Below, piece after piece: positions 37,626-50,184 of a DNA stretch of 64,000 bases (positions within the stretch are counted from its first letter, which is position 1; every line of letters begins with the position of its first letter). The position numbers and the translations under genes are program-made. The notes under the pieces were generated by a model. That model saw only the letters and a list, made by a program, of their open reading frames with translations. It ran no database searches and had not been told where the DNA came from. Origin of the DNA: Anarhynchus alexandrinus (Eukaryota > Chordata > Aves > Charadriiformes > Charadriidae). Where the stretch lies: NCBI GenBank assembly GCA_008711295.1, contig VUYV01000182.1:310001-374000 (forward strand). The letters are read 5' to 3'.

Positions 37626-39009
37626 GTGACTTATACTTCATAATAAGAGAAATTGATTGAAGAGAGCTCAGTTATAGCAGTGGCATTTCTCAGACTTAAT
37701 TACCCGTGAAGATTCCCTGAAAGTACATTATCATGGTTTACATTAGGAAATCTTGATTTTTGGAGACAAGATGTAGTTGATCCTTTAGGTTACTGTGACA
37801 AATATATCTGTGATTTAACTCTATTGACAGAGTGATATTTAATCTGGAATCTGTTCAGCCCCACATCTTCGTGATTAACATTCCTGAGAACTTTACTTTT
37901 TTAAGCTAATCTCAGTGCTTGGAGATTGTTAGGAAAAGATGCCAAAACATGTTAGTAATACTGAGTGTGTATGCATTTGATAGCTGTCATGTGGACAAGT
38001 GCCCAGACAAAGCCAGTTCAGCAGAATATCCTCGCATCTTCAAGAAGTTGTGTTGACAGTGAGGAAACTGCTTTGCAGTGACGGATAAAAAGGACTGAAG
38101 AAACTACGGAATACTTTCCTTTACAAGGGATGAGTGCAGTTGCAATGCTAGTGTTGAACAACCAAAGTGGAGCTTTAATATTTCACACAAATATCACTCC
38201 AGATATTGACATTAGAAAGTTAAGAAATAAACAGTTTTTGCTGGGACTTGACCATGTAGTTACAGTAGCCATTTCTTACTGAGTACCAAGTCAAAATTAA
38301 AGGTCTGATTTTTATGCTTTCCTTAGCGTATCTTTATAAGCTAAAAAAGTCCAAGGAGTTTATGAAACAGTCGTTGTCTCCTTCCTGTGGGAGAAAGTTG
38401 AGAGAGTCTTACAACTGCCTGTGGCTTGGGTTTCATTATGCTTCTAGTATAATTCTTAAAATGTTTGCTATTTCTGGCCACAGCAAAGTCATTGGCTGTA
38501 TAGTGCAGACAGAGCATACATGCTGGTCTCCTGAATCACCTTAGGCTCAGCTGGTAGAGCTTTATGTAATCCTAAATAGTTTCATGTGGTTAATACAGGT
38601 GGATGTCATTCACTCTCACCAGGTTGAAAGAGGGGTTGGATGGCTCTCTGAGGTAGATAAAGCAACTAAATAGAACAGCTGATTTTGATAGGAAGATGTC
38701 AGCATCTCTTTTTAATCTTTGGAAGTTATTAATAAAGCAGAACATTAGGGACTGAGACAATCAGGCCAATAACTGGTGTACAGTATTGAGACACACTCAC
38801 ATGCAGCTCTATGCAAAGAGGTGTCTCATGGGCAATATCCAGTAATAGTTCTGAGGAGGTACCTAACATAGGAGTGTTCGTATTATTGGAAAAAAAGAGG
38901 TAAAACAAAATAAATGTGGTGACTGTTATTCTCTCTGGTTCTGGTTTTGTAGACATGATTTTTTTTTTTTAATTATTCTGTAGGCTACCTGTTTTTATTT
39001 TGTTGAATC

Positions 39010-39510
39010 AGACCATGATAGAGCAAAAGGGCTATTTCTCCATGTGCCATCTGTCACATCTCCACAAAACATATTCCCACAGCTGCCACCATGGATGTTC
39101 CTCCACAAAAAATAATCAAAATTCATGGGCTCTCTGCATTCCCATTGGAGAATGTGGTTTATTTCATCCAAGGCATCAGATGTGCTCATGGAAGTTATGT
39201 GGGTGAAACCAAACAATCATTGCTCACCAGAATGAACTCACAAACATTACTTATTACAGGACTGAATAATACAATTTCCAGTGGGAGAGCATTGTTCCCA
39301 AAACATTTCTGACCACCATGGCTACAAAAATACAACGGTCTATGTAATTTATATGTTACTCCAGAAGATGGCAATTTCACAAAAAAAGAATCTTTTCCCC
39401 TCTAATATTTGCCTGAAAAACAGAGGGACATGTATACCAATCAGGGGAATCAAAAAAGAGATCGCTTACTGCTTTGTTTGTGCCATTCACTTTGAAATTA
39501 AAGTCTGGTA
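39010..39510 (+). pseudogene. Decayed Penelope-like retroelement, GIY-YIG endonuclease region
   Basis: Three frames, read in order, give the C-terminal layout of Penelope-like elements. First comes a linker with a Cys/His pattern (GYFSMCHLSHLHKTYSHSC). After a frameshift near 39090 comes KIIKIHGLSAFPLENVVYFI, then SYVGETKQSLLTRMNS, the VVYxI...YVGET...R.N core of a GIY-YIG nuclease. After a second shift near 39275 comes GEHCSQNISDHH, matching 'VGEHFxxxxH'. The usual Cys before YVGET survives (GIRCAHGSYVGET), but the histidine of the 'RMNxH' motif is Gln and the frames are broken, so it cannot be active. No reverse-transcriptase part was found upstream. Family assignment is by motif pattern only. 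Confidence 0.6.
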
Positions 39511-42500
39511 GCTTAAAGACCTGATGTAGAAGGGTTCTCTGCTACAGAGCTGAGGTCCTGAAAGAATGAAGGAATGGAAGATAGTGATTAAACACCTGGG
39601 AAAGCTCAGCATAGGTATCTCATCAGTGCCTGTGGTATTTCTGTGTTGCATTTTGTTACTGTTTTCCTTTATCTGTAAAGACAAGTAGAGCACAGTCTTC
39701 TCTAAATACCTGTCCACAGATTACAGCACAATGGGGTTTGGGTACTTAATACTAACAACACTATAATTACAGAAGTACTAAAAGCCAGATAATTGAAATG
39801 GGAATTTATTTAGTTGGACTATAAATGAGATTCCCTTAAGGTACAGAAAATGCACAGGCTTCAATAAAAATGTCTGTGAAACTTGTCTTTTTCTCTTCTA
39901 CACTCCAGTCTTCTCTAGCCTAGAGACAGCTGATGGGGTGAACATAAATTTGCGGCCAGCGGGAGTAGCTCAGGTGGGAAGAGGTGGTGTATGCTTGCCC
40001 AGAACTGTGGGAAAGTGAGACGGCAGATAGACAAACCCGCCTACCCACGCAGGGAATCAGCCCACCCGGCAGCTGCATTGTTAAACCCATCAACCTTCTC
40101 TGTACCTACATTTTTTTTTTTTTAATTTTGTTTTTTAAGTGAGATTTTGAGAACAATTTCTGCGAACGCTGGATGAGTTTCTTGAAAGCTAAGACAAAAT
40201 GTTATGTACTCTACTCTGCTGCCTGGATAATGTGACATGTACATGCTCTTTCTAGTTTTGTCTCTGAGTAGCATATCATGGAGAGGTTAATTGGATGTGT
40301 TATTTTTAAGTAACAGAAAAAGTACATTGGAGAGGAAAAATGAAGCTGCGAAACTGTGGAGAATGCATTGGGGATAAATGTTAGAAATTATATACTGAGT
40401 AACATCTAGAGCGTTAAGAATATCTGTAAGGAAGGCCACTTCCCACCCCCTTCCTCCCCCCCACCAAATTCAGTCAGATGGATATCTCCAGCTCATCTAC
40501 TTGCTCTTTAATTCATTTTTTTGGCTGGAACTAACATGGACATTGTAAAATGTATGAGCTCTGTATGCCAAAGGAAACAACATAAAATACAGCTATGAAA
40601 GGAAAAGCTACACACATTATTTAGAAATACATATTTTCATTTTCTTGCTTAGCATATATTATGTTAATATTTTTCTTATTTGGTACTTCGTGGTTTAGCT
40701 CCACCCCAGTATATCGTAACTTTCATGCTGTATTTCTGAGCCCTATGCAAGCAGGATATCTTCCTTCCCACTCTGTAAGTAGAAGTAGATTAACTGGTTA
40801 TACTGTAATGTTGGGATTTTTCAAGAATCTCCCTGAGACAGAGGAGAAAAAGTAAGGCAAAGTTAAGTTAGACAAGTCTGTATCCTTTCTGGTCTATTTA
40901 AGGATGTCTTTAATAAGGGTTGTGGTTTTTTTCTGTTAGACCACAGCTGTGGCTTAATTCAAAGTACAGATTACTCATGTAAAGGTTATGGCTACATGGC
41001 TTGTGCTGTCCAGACCACTCTTAATAGGACGAGTGGTCTTTCTGCATGGTGGGCAGTTTTGTTTGTATAATTATTTGGATATCTGTTGTGAGCAGAGTGT
41101 CCAGAAAGATCCCCAAACTCCTGACAAGGATAAGGAGTTAGAGTAAACGTACTGAAGAATGAAGCAGGTGCTTCAGTATCTTCAAATACTGGGTTTTTTT
41201 TAGCAGTAGCATCCCCTTGGACATACTTACATTCTGGGTTATGCTGTTGGCCTCTATCCAAGCACGGAGCTCAGCTAGACAGTGAGAAAGCTAAAACATG
41301 GTGGCGATGAAAATGAACAGAGAGTTTTGGTCTCGCCAGTGATACTGACTGAGAGCCAGTTTTAGGTCATTATTAATTGAGACGAGTTCTGGCAGGAATA
41401 AGTAAAGGAACGGTTGCTTAATGTCCATGTTTTTTCCTAGTTCTGTCAAATTCAGTATGTCTGTCTTTAAATGATATTGGTGATAATGTATGCGCACAGC
41501 CTGGAACTGTTTGGTCATTCAGGAAGTTCACACAGTATTTTTTGGATGTGTAGTTAAAAACAAACAGACGAACTCCCCAAAAAATCAGAAGCGACTTTAA
41601 CAGGAATAAGCATAGAAGCTTCAAAATTGTTCAGAGGCTAATCTTCATTATATCCTAAGAGACTAAATGTGACATTTCCACTGCAGGTGGATATCCAGGC
41701 CCATCTGCAGTGGTAGCTGGAGGCCACGCAGCCTCTGCTGGGCAAGGAATTGGCTGTTTGATAGAAAAGTATCTATTTTTTTTTGCGGTGAAGTGTGCTG
41801 TGTGGATTGTTTGTTGTGTATACCATTACCATATTTCTTGAGAATTTGTCATTGAGACCTGTCTTCCCTGGACTCATAAGGCAGTCGGGTATTGCTTCAT
41901 AAATACCTAATAAAGATACTAGATGTTTGTGTTCAAAGTCCGATGTTAATATGTTAGAGTTGATGCTCCTTGCAAAATATGTCTAATACCTTGCAGTCTA
42001 ATTGGGATTTTGATGTGGAGGAAATCAATCCTGGAGCTGGGCTAGGGCCTGTGTCCCCATTACCGGTGGCATTTCTATTCCCCAAAGATTGGGAGTGAGC
42101 AGCATCGCCAGGTTAGTGCTGCTTATTGTATGGCTGAGTCAGGAGCTGTCACTGTGACATGTTTTTCCTATTACTTTTGAAATATTTTGTGTCATTTAGC
42201 CTTATGTAAAGTACTTAGTTGTCAATAATTTCTGTGACTAAGAGGCCTTGTCCTCATGTCACATTGCCCCTAACTATGACAGCTGCAGAGTCTACAGAGC
42301 TGTGTGCTGTAATGAGGCAAGAGAATTGGAGAAAAGCAAACAATTGTTATGGTAGGTAGGTACGTTAAGATTTTTTTTTTTTTTTTTGGAGCAGCATAGG
42401 CAACTGGCATTTCAATCACTTTGCATAAAACATTTTGTGGCTGTCAGCCCCCAGATGAAGAGGAGCTGTAATGCAGTATGATAAAATGTCATACCCTAAG

Positions 42501-45500
42501 GACAGAAAGAACCTGAACATATACAGAAATGTCCCTATGGATAAAGGAGGGATCAAATTATAAGAGCAAGTTGCTTATGTACACTGGCAGTTAAAAACTG
42601 CACATTTCCTTTCCTATAACCTTTTGTGCTTGCGTCTTGTAAGTGCTATGGAATTAAGAGTTTTATTCTGAAGAGATAACATTTTGGAGTGCATGTCAGT
42701 TCACACAACAGCTAGGGGCTGAAAGCAGTAATTTGGGGCACACATAGTTCACACAGCACTGAACTTAGTTTCTCAAGCTGTGCCAATTACCTCTGTTTTA
42801 CTACTAATGCATTTCGATTCTGCTTAGCAATAGCACTGCATTTTTCACTTTTTTTCTGTGATTTTAATATAAAACTCAAATTGTGCCAAGCGACATCATA
42901 GCCCTGGATCTATGTGAAGATAGGATTCAGTCCACCATGTCCATGTTCCACATCACCTTAATTGGAACATGAGCCCATCTCCGAAGACATATTTAATGAT
43001 GTTTGTCAGCTGGCTGCATAAACATGTTTCCCAAAAGAAATTTAATTGGAATTTAGTAATCAGATATCCTAACAACTACAATTTTAAAATTCTCCTGAAT
43101 AACTTACATGCACAAGAGTTGAAATATAGCAGCTTGCCCTGTTCAAGACGGGTCCATCACCAGCACGCGGTGAGGTGGGCTGGCGAGGGAATTCCGAGCC
43201 CACCCTAGGGGTTACACAGGCGTGCTTTCATCAGAAGCACGGTCAGCTGTTTTTTCTTTGCTGGGAAAACATGAGAGAAGTGGGAACTGAAACTACTAGT
43301 AAAAGGAAGGTTAAAAACCATATGGGAAGACAGTCCAAGATGCTCGCAACTTCCAGTAGGTTGCCAAGACACCATAAAGCTACCAGTCTGATAACACCCC
43401 TTGAATGTGACCACAGGCAATGCCAGAGATGTGTGCCTGAGCAAAATAACTGGTCTGGTGAATGCTTACACAGCTGGTGAGGGGTACAAATGTGTAGGGT
43501 AAGATAGGAACCCATATACTGGCTCTTTGCTTCCCTGGGCAGAAGCATGCTCCGGAACCTGCACAGCCTGCCTTTAGTAAAGCTTCGGAGAAGGACAAAG
43601 CTGCCCTGGGTGTGCACTGATACTGCTTATCGTATTTTTATTACTTGTTTACTACAAATAAAAAAAAAATTGTAGCGGCTGAAATGTTTCAGCATTACAG
43701 ATTTCATTATTTTCAGATCTGAAGTGCAGTGTGTCTGATCCTAATTGCACAATTTAAATACTAATAATCATTCAGCTGGGCGAGTCCTCTGTGTATTACC
43801 GAAAATAATCCTTGTTTTAGAAAATACACATAATGGGTCCACATTAGTCATCTGTGTAATTCACTGAAGCTGAGACAAATGTAATAAAATGACCCCTGGG
43901 TAAAGAGATCTTTTTGTCTTGTTTCTGGAGGGGGAAAGTTTTCCTGAAACCCTGTCACTCCTGAGTGAGCTGATTATTTTTTACCTTCATTATATTCCTG
44001 TTTTCCACTGCACTGCAAAGCATGAATAAGCCTGTGGCCACTTTTCTCTGATGGCTTACCCCCCATATTTCTCTGTGTTCATTTTTTTTAGTTTTATTTA
44101 TTTATTTATTTCTGTGCTTACCACGGCCGAGCTTGCTTGCCAATGATTGACATTCTGGACTGAGCAGTACCAATTAGACTAATTTATTTAAGTGTGTTAA
44201 TTCTTCTGAAATGCTTTGCTTTGGAGTTCTTTGTATCAGCAGTCTATCTTCCCTGTTCTATACCTTCCAACTATTAAACTGCCTGTAAAACAGAGATTTA
44301 AAGAGAAACAATCTATTTAATTTGCAGTTATAACGAGATAACGTCCTCAAAAGGTGTCTCCTTTAATTACCTACATAACTTATGTAATATTGTAACAGTG
44401 ATTTTGTTGAAATACAACAGCAAAAATATAAATAAATGATAAATTAAAAGGCCACAGTTCACCTCAGACTACTGTCTGGGTGAGCTGCTCAGTCTACCTC
44501 ATGCCATATCTCAGGAAAAATAAGGATAATTTGGGATTCTGTGCTAGCAGCCGCCTTCCTCCCCCGCTTCAGCCCTACCTAGAGCTTGGGCTCAGGGGAT
44601 GCTCCAGCTTTCCTGGTACTGAAACACAGAAATGGTGGAAAGAAATCCTAAGGGGTGAAAAAATTATGGTAGTTTTAGTGAAAGTGGAGCAGCCTGCCAT
44701 AAATGCTGTCAATACGAGGATGTATAGAGTTAGAGCACAGGACCTGAGCGGGCAGCAGGGGATATACGCGCGTTCGTGAAATGGTGGCGATGGTACAAAC
44801 CAGCACCTTGCAGCCAACCTGACTGGAGATCTGGGCTTGGCGGTGGCGATACCCCCCTCCAGCTGTTTGGTAATTGTACAGCAGCTGTGTGCGGCAACTG
44901 GTGGGCTGCGTCTCCTTTGGGTGTGATGGGGAACAGCTCCTGGAGTCCCTCTCTGCCGTTGTCTTCATGCTGCTTTTTAGTATGTCATTTCGGTGGGGTC
45001 AGGGTGGTAAGCAGACGTGTTGCTGACATGACTGAAACTGCTGCTGCTATTAGCGCTACGTTTGAGCGAGCACGAAAAAGAGAGAACACAAGCAGCTGAC
45101 GTTTTCCTTTAAAAAAGCTTTTCTGTCTAAATTTAGAAGATTCTTTGCCAAGTCTCCCAGGGATCCTTCCAGAGGCAGTAAAAGTGCTCGTAAATAACCC
45201 TGCACCCTCATAACAATACGGAACACAGCCTGGGTTGCTGGGATTTCAGCAGCCCCTGACCAGCTGGGTACTGTGCAGCTGTCGGGGCTCCGCAGCTTCC
45301 CTCTATTGTTGACTGCCTATAATTAAAAAGAAAATTCAGCAGCAAAGATTTTTATTGTGTTTTTAGAGTCATTGTTAACTCTTACTAGTGCAACATTTCT
45401 TCTTGTTGAGTTGCTACCAATAAAAGAGTGAGAGTGCAGCATGAGAAATCTGTGCCGGCAGCAGCGGCAGTTCTTTGCAAGCCCGAAGCCTCATTGTGCT

Positions 45501-45580
45501 CTCACTGGGCTCTTGAGCCTAACCAGTGTCTAAAGTCCTCGGCCCCGTAATGCTTCTTTTTTGTCTCATTTTTGCTGCAG

Positions 45581-45898
45581 GTAGGGGAATTCAGAGCCCA
45601 TGCTGCGGAGTGGACAGCCAATGTCACCGCAGAGTTCAAAGAAACTCGAAGGCGCCTGAGCGTGGAGATCTACGACAAGTTCCAGCGGGCTACCTCTATC
45701 AAAAGGAAGCTCTCCGCAGAACTCGCCGTCAACCACAATCAAGACCTGACTCCCTGCAAGAGAACCCTGTCAGTCAACCATCTCACCAGTGAGAAGGACA
45801 TCTTGCCAGCTCTAACAAAGGCGGACAGCATTTACATGAATGGTTTGACACCACACTGTGCGGCAGAAGAGATAGCTGTTATTGAAAACATTAAGTAG
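45581..45898 (+). CDS. KCNK2: KCNK2 exon 7: cytosolic regulatory tail and stop
   Basis: The last coding exon: 105 codons plus TAG, opened by acceptor TTTGCTGCAG in phase 0. It encodes the TREK-1 cytosolic C-terminus, the hub for polymodal gating. Residues 1-36 ([11 protein letters not shown].. to ..EIYDKFQR) are the proximal tail with the proton-sensing glutamate of VTAEF (residue 18, E306 in the mammalian numbering) and a basic RRRLS cluster linked to phosphoinositide binding. KRKLS (41-45) is the PKA-type site (Ser333 equivalent). KRTLS (60-64) corresponds to the PKG-type site. The terminus GLTPHC...[10 protein letters not shown] is the TREK-1 signature and separates it from TREK-2 and TRAAK. 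Differences from the mammalian form, as I recall it, cluster in residues 50-95. Confidence 0.98.
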   Translation, partial: VGEFRAHAAEWTANVTAEFKETRRRLSVEIYDKFQRATSIKRKLSAELAVNHNQDLTPCKRTLSVNHLTSEKDILPALTKADSIYMNGLTPHCAAEEIAVIENIK

Positions 45899-46778
45899 CC
45901 GTGACTTTGGATCCCAGTCCTCGAGAAGCTCTTGGCTTAGACTGGCCATTTACCTTTTTTTCTCCACCCTGTCGATGATCAATGCTAACAGCATTTTATA
46001 TGTGTGCATGAGTTCCACAGAAACTACAGTCCAGAGCTACCATCGCATCTCTTCAAAGACACAAAGATGAATGGCACTTCTGTTATCGAAAGATGCTGGA
46101 ACAAGCAACGTCTTCTGCCTTTATCTGCCCAGACTGTTTTTCACTTCTCCTAATGTGCCATATGGCCTCAAGAATGAATCACACTTGTTTATGGTAACAA
46201 TGTAGCTTTGAGGGATCAGTCCTTAAAATTTCAGGGTCTACCTTACTGAGCCTAGAAATGGACCATTTCTGGACTACAACACACTTGTAAATGGCAAGAA
46301 ATTCTTATGCAGCCTTTTACCTAAGAAATTTTTGTCAGTGCCTTATCTTTTGAAGAACCAGAACCTCTGCAGTTCCTGTACGGTTTTTTTTGTTTGGTTG
46401 GTTTTTTGCATGAGAAGTGTATTTTGTTTGAGCTTTCATTCTCCTCGAAACGATGGTGTTTTAAAGGTGTCTGTCGTGAAGATACCAACCAGCATGAACG
46501 AATGCCAAAACTCAACAATCATCAAATGATGCTCTTAGCTCTAAATTTAAAGGCACTGCGGTTTCAAAAGTTGCAAACACGTCCCCCTGAAGCGTTTTGT
46601 TTTACTCAGGTCCAGCTGATACTTGTTCGCACTGACTTGCAGAATTTGCAGACCCTCTTCGGGTCTTATTTTTTTCAAGCAGTGTTCAGCAGAGTTGTTT
46701 TTTTCCTCTGTGTCAGATGTACCAAAAAAAAATCTGCAGCTTATCTACCACTAAATTATTGGGTAGATGTCAAGAGCA

Positions 46779-46784
46779 AATAAA
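46779..46784 (+). terminator. Candidate proximal poly(A) signal AATAAA
   Basis: A canonical hexamer 0.9 kb after the stop codon, followed by TTTTGAGG within 20 bases as a weak downstream element. It could produce a short-UTR KCNK2 transcript. Confidence 0.45.
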
Positions 46785-47764
46785 AATTACCGTTTTGAGG
46801 AGAGGCAGGAGAGGCTTTTAATTGCTGTATTCTAATAACCACATCCAGAAAGCAATGCAGGAAAATACAGCGATTTTTAATAAGCATAAACCTTCTGCCA
46901 GATATTTGCTCTAGGAAGAGGATTCTTAACTTCCTCTTTAAGTCGAGTCACACCAGACGCCATAGGATATTTTCCCCAGGAATCCTGCTGGAGTGCTTTC
47001 CTGAATGTCACAGCGTACGGTGGCTGCCCGTGCCGGAGCTGTGACTGACGTGGGAACGCAGCTGAAACTGCTATCACTGTGACTTTCTACATTTCAAAGA
47101 GAGATGGCTCTGAATATAAGTGCAGGCATGAAGAAGAGCTGATAAATAGCACAATCTGAGTACCGATGATTGTTCAGACAGGATAGGCTGACAAGAAGCA
47201 GATCTAAACCAGACTATGGGTTTTCTTTATTGGTTTTAAGAAAACACATTACCTTTAATTTTGTATCTCTTGTTTTGCTTATAGATGTACGTGAGATTCA
47301 GAAGAAATGCAGGATGGAATGGATAATTTTGCATTTGTTTTTCTTATGTTAGTCTATTGTAAGCTGGCTGTACATAAAATGAGTAGAACAGGCCTTAAAG
47401 AATAATTTAGGCTCTGTGTAAATTAAAAAAGAACGGGACTTTGCTGATTGGGCATGATTCAAGTGGCAAATCTTACAGCATCTCTGACCATTAGATAACA
47501 TGCAAGATATGAATGTTAATGTTTTTTGGATGCTTAGCTTGTTTTCTAATAAATATAAGTTAATATGTAAATTCAGTCGATCCAGTGTAAATATCAGTCA
47601 ATTAACATTTACGGAGAGTACGCTTTTAAAACTAAGGAAGTTCCATGACACAGCACCGAGCAATGCTCTTATAACAAAGACCCTTGTCTCCCCAGCACAG
47701 TGTTCTGAATGTCCACATGGCGAGGGTTCGTCTTGCCGTGTATAAACTGTGAATTGTAATGAAA

Positions 47765-47770
47765 AATAAA
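47765..47770 (+). terminator. Candidate distal poly(A) signal AATAAA
   Basis: A canonical hexamer in GAAAAATAAAGTTTTTAATT, with T-rich sequence following. It is the more convincing KCNK2 3' end of the two near signals. A further AATAAA lies at 47915-47920. Confidence 0.55.
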
Positions 47771-47989
47771 GTTTTTAATTAAAATGAGCTTTTCTGAATC
47801 TCCTGCTTGCTACAACTGGAATGTTAAGAAATAACTTGTGAAACTGATTTTTGTGCTTTCGCTGCTTACAGAGCATAGTGGTTTGCCACCTGCTTTCATT
47901 TAAGCTGGTTTAGCAATAAAGGCTTGACTCACCCAGCATAGAAATTATTATTTTTTTTCCTTGATATTAAAAATAATGCTCTTCGGTTG

Positions 47990-48406
47990 CTATTTCTTGC
48001 TGTTTTGTCTCAAGAACTTGGCAGGCTGCAGTTTCTCCTGTCGCGTGCTACCGAGCGGATGGGAACTGCTCCGTCTTTGCACACTGAGGGAGGCGCGGGA
48101 AGCCCTGACCTGCTGCCCTGCCAGCTCGCCCGTGCTGGTGGAAACCTTCCGCAGAAGTGTGTGAACAAGCAGCTCTGAGGGCGGTCGCCTTTCACGCTCT
48201 GAGGGCAGTCGTTTCTCCCGTGAATATTTTACATTGGCCTCTTTAATTAAGTCTCGGCCAAGGGAATGATAACCTTCAGCTGTGTGGTGGTAAGTGAAGG
48301 GGACCGTTTGTTTTCTTACATCGTTCCAATCTGATTCGTGTGGGATGTGTCTCAGTGCCTTTTGGATCTCATTTTCAGAAAGGGACTGGTAATGTTTAAT
48401 GATCAT
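47990..48406 (-). CDS. Hypothetical ORF, 138 codons, antisense side of KCNK2 3' end
   Basis: An ATG (minus strand, 48404-48406) with A at -3 opens a frame of 138 codons that ends at a TAG at 47990-47992. The translated sequence is hydrophilic and rich in Arg, Lys, Ser and Glu, with no signal peptide, membrane segment or family motif that I recognise. Part of its length runs through a CpG-rich block where stops are rarer, so chance is the default explanation. It would converge with KCNK2 about 0.2 kb past the distal poly(A) signal. No poly(A) signal in its own direction was seen close by. Reported only because it is the longest ATG-started frame outside KCNK2 not tied to the gap or a repeat. 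Confidence 0.12.
   Translation of the reverse strand: MIIKHYQSLSENEIQKALRHIPHESDWNDVRKQTVPFTYHHTAEGYHSLGRDLIKEANVKYSREKRLPSERERRPPSELLVHTLLRKVSTSTGELAGQQVRASRASLSVQRRSSSHPLGSTRQEKLQPAKFLRQNSKK
48020..48220. other. CpG-rich cluster just past the KCNK2 3' end
   Basis: About 15 CpGs in 200 bases, among them CTGTCGCGTGCTACCGAGCG and GAGGCGCGGGAAG, against very few in the neighbouring kilobases. It contains an imperfect 24-base tandem pair (48172-48195 and 48196-48219, both starting GCTCTGAGGGC). It may be a small promoter-like or insulator-like element, or a compositional outlier. Confidence 0.4.
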
Positions 48407-49587
48407 TGTCTTTGACACTCAGAGATGTGATACCTTAGGTTAAACCCTTGGATCGTTCCGAATAATGCGTTTCCATTTACCAATCTGTGGAAGCGAAGAA
48501 ACTTTTGGTCATCTCAGGATCTGCTGAAAAGACTACGTTGTTTCAAGATCCTGTGACAATGTTTGAGATATTAGTATGGATATTTGTTAAATCCATTCGG
48601 CTTTTATTTACCTTGATTTTCTATATGATTTCTGGGGAAAAAAACCAAACTGTTAATTTATATATAAATGATAGTGTTCCTTTTTTCACTTTTGTAACAG
48701 ATCTAAATTTTATCCTACCTTTAGCAAAATAAAATAGACTAGATTTGCCTGTTTGGAACAAAGCATTAACAAATAGAATCCTTCATTTTTAAGTTTAATA
48801 ACTGAAGAAGAAAAGATGCACTAGTCCAGATGGCAAAAGTAGGTAGAGTTATCATGATCCAAATGTGTCTAGTACCATTAATGTTATTGGAAAATCTTTT
48901 TCTCCCTCTCCACATACAGTGATAGATCACAGATGCTGTGGATGGCTAAATTAATTCATAAAACTTGATGAACTCTATAAAGGGTTTTCTTTTTATTCCT
49001 GTTAGAGCAGACTTTTGTATTAAAAACCTGTGTCTTTCCTACCTCTGGAAATCTTGCATAGCTCACTTTTTAATTCCAAATATAGAACTACAAAAGCATA
49101 AATTAGGACTTAATGAAATTACGTTTGTAACCTCCTTCCTCTCTCACACACACGGAGACACTTCCAGACTGTTGGGATACTTGCTACTTCAGCAAGTTTG
49201 TGAAAATGGCATTTCAGTTTGGTAGAGGGTTGTTTTCTCTTTTACTGCCAATCAAATACCATTAAAAAAAAGACATTGGCAAAATATTTTGGATGAGAGA
49301 CAAGTTCTAGCACATAAGAATCTGTAAAAGGCACATGTGCCACATAACAAAATAATTTATTTCTCAATGTTAGAGGAAACATTACATTAATAGAAATGAT
49401 CTGAAATCTGTTTGAGAAGTAGCTAGAGATAATCTGTAATGTTTACTGTTTTCTATGCTAATCCTGCCTCTTTTTGCATTCTCTGATGTACTACATCTGG
49501 TGAAGTGTCCAAAGTGTCTACGTTGGTCAAAGCCTTGATTTTTGGATGGCCCTACACAAGAGGCAGGGAGATTGAGTCACAGAGAAT

Positions 49588-50184
49588 TTGTTCCCTGCCC
49601 CGTTCTTGCTTGAGTACCAGCTTACTTTGGCATCCCCTCCGTGTTTTGTAGCTCCAGGCTGTCTGTCTTCCTATTCCCAATATTTAGGCAGCCTTGAGGC
49701 GCTACTGTCTGAGCTGCAAGCGGCCTGGAAGGGTCAAACCCAGAAGCTCGCTGAATCTCATGAACCTCCTAGCTGTGCCTTCCTCTCTTCACCTCTTCCT
49801 GAAATTGTTTATGACCCAAGAGGAAGAAAGCTGGAGGGTAACATAGGAACCCACAGAAGTGCCAAACCTCTAAAGGGTCCACCCTTGAACTGGAATTGGA
49901 CCTTCCTGCGGTTACTAAGCAAACCCATAAGACCAGGATGGCAGATGGGAGAAAATCTGGTCTGTATGTTTGTTTTGAGTTCTTGCTCCTCCAGCATTAT
50001 TTCTACACCAGTGATCTCCAAATCGGAATACAACATGCCCCATGGAAGAAGAAATGGAAGGCTGCTCTACTTAAAGTCAACACTACATGGTCATTGCAAG
50101 TCTATGTATGTATATAATCCCATTTCCTGGGAAGGGAATTTTCCTGTCAGGGAAACTACATATAGTGTCGAAATGCAGCAGTAA
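49588..50184 (+). other. Long open frame without early ATG (198 codons)
   Basis: The frame is open for 198 codons and closes at TAA 50182-50184, 7 bases before an AATAAA at 50192-50197. The first in-frame ATG comes only after more than half of the frame, so translation as a single-exon protein is unlikely; as the last exon of a spliced transcript it is conceivable. The composition (Ser, Pro, Leu rich) gives no recognisable domain. Confidence 0.12.

Larger units (their letters stand above)
30759..45580 (+). other. KCNK2: KCNK2 intron 6
   Basis: A 14.8-kb intron running from the GTAAGA donor to the TTTGCTGCAG acceptor. It contains an A/C-rich tract (31100-31200), a poly-C run with one N (33271-33298), an amniote SINE-like scrap (35285-35360), a CpG-rich patch (37340-37625), a Penelope-like endonuclease fossil (39010-39510), a 16-base T run near 42372 and a TTTA microsatellite near 44090. 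The block at about 31700-32060 is somewhat GC-rich without a recognisable gene. Between these I see nothing identifiable. Confidence 0.9.
45899..47790 (+). other. KCNK2: KCNK2 3' UTR (inferred extent)
   Basis: Non-coding sequence follows the TAG stop at 45896-45898. The end is inferred from the poly(A) signal at 47765 and would give a UTR of about 1.9 kb; use of the earlier signal at 46779 would give about 0.9 kb. No known coding frame is present. Transcript data would be needed to fix the end. Confidence 0.65.

Noticed and set aside
39964..39990. Second tRNA-like string (GTAGCTCAGGTGGGAAGAG)
   Set aside because: No B-box or cloverleaf arms follow; the resemblance is limited to one short block.
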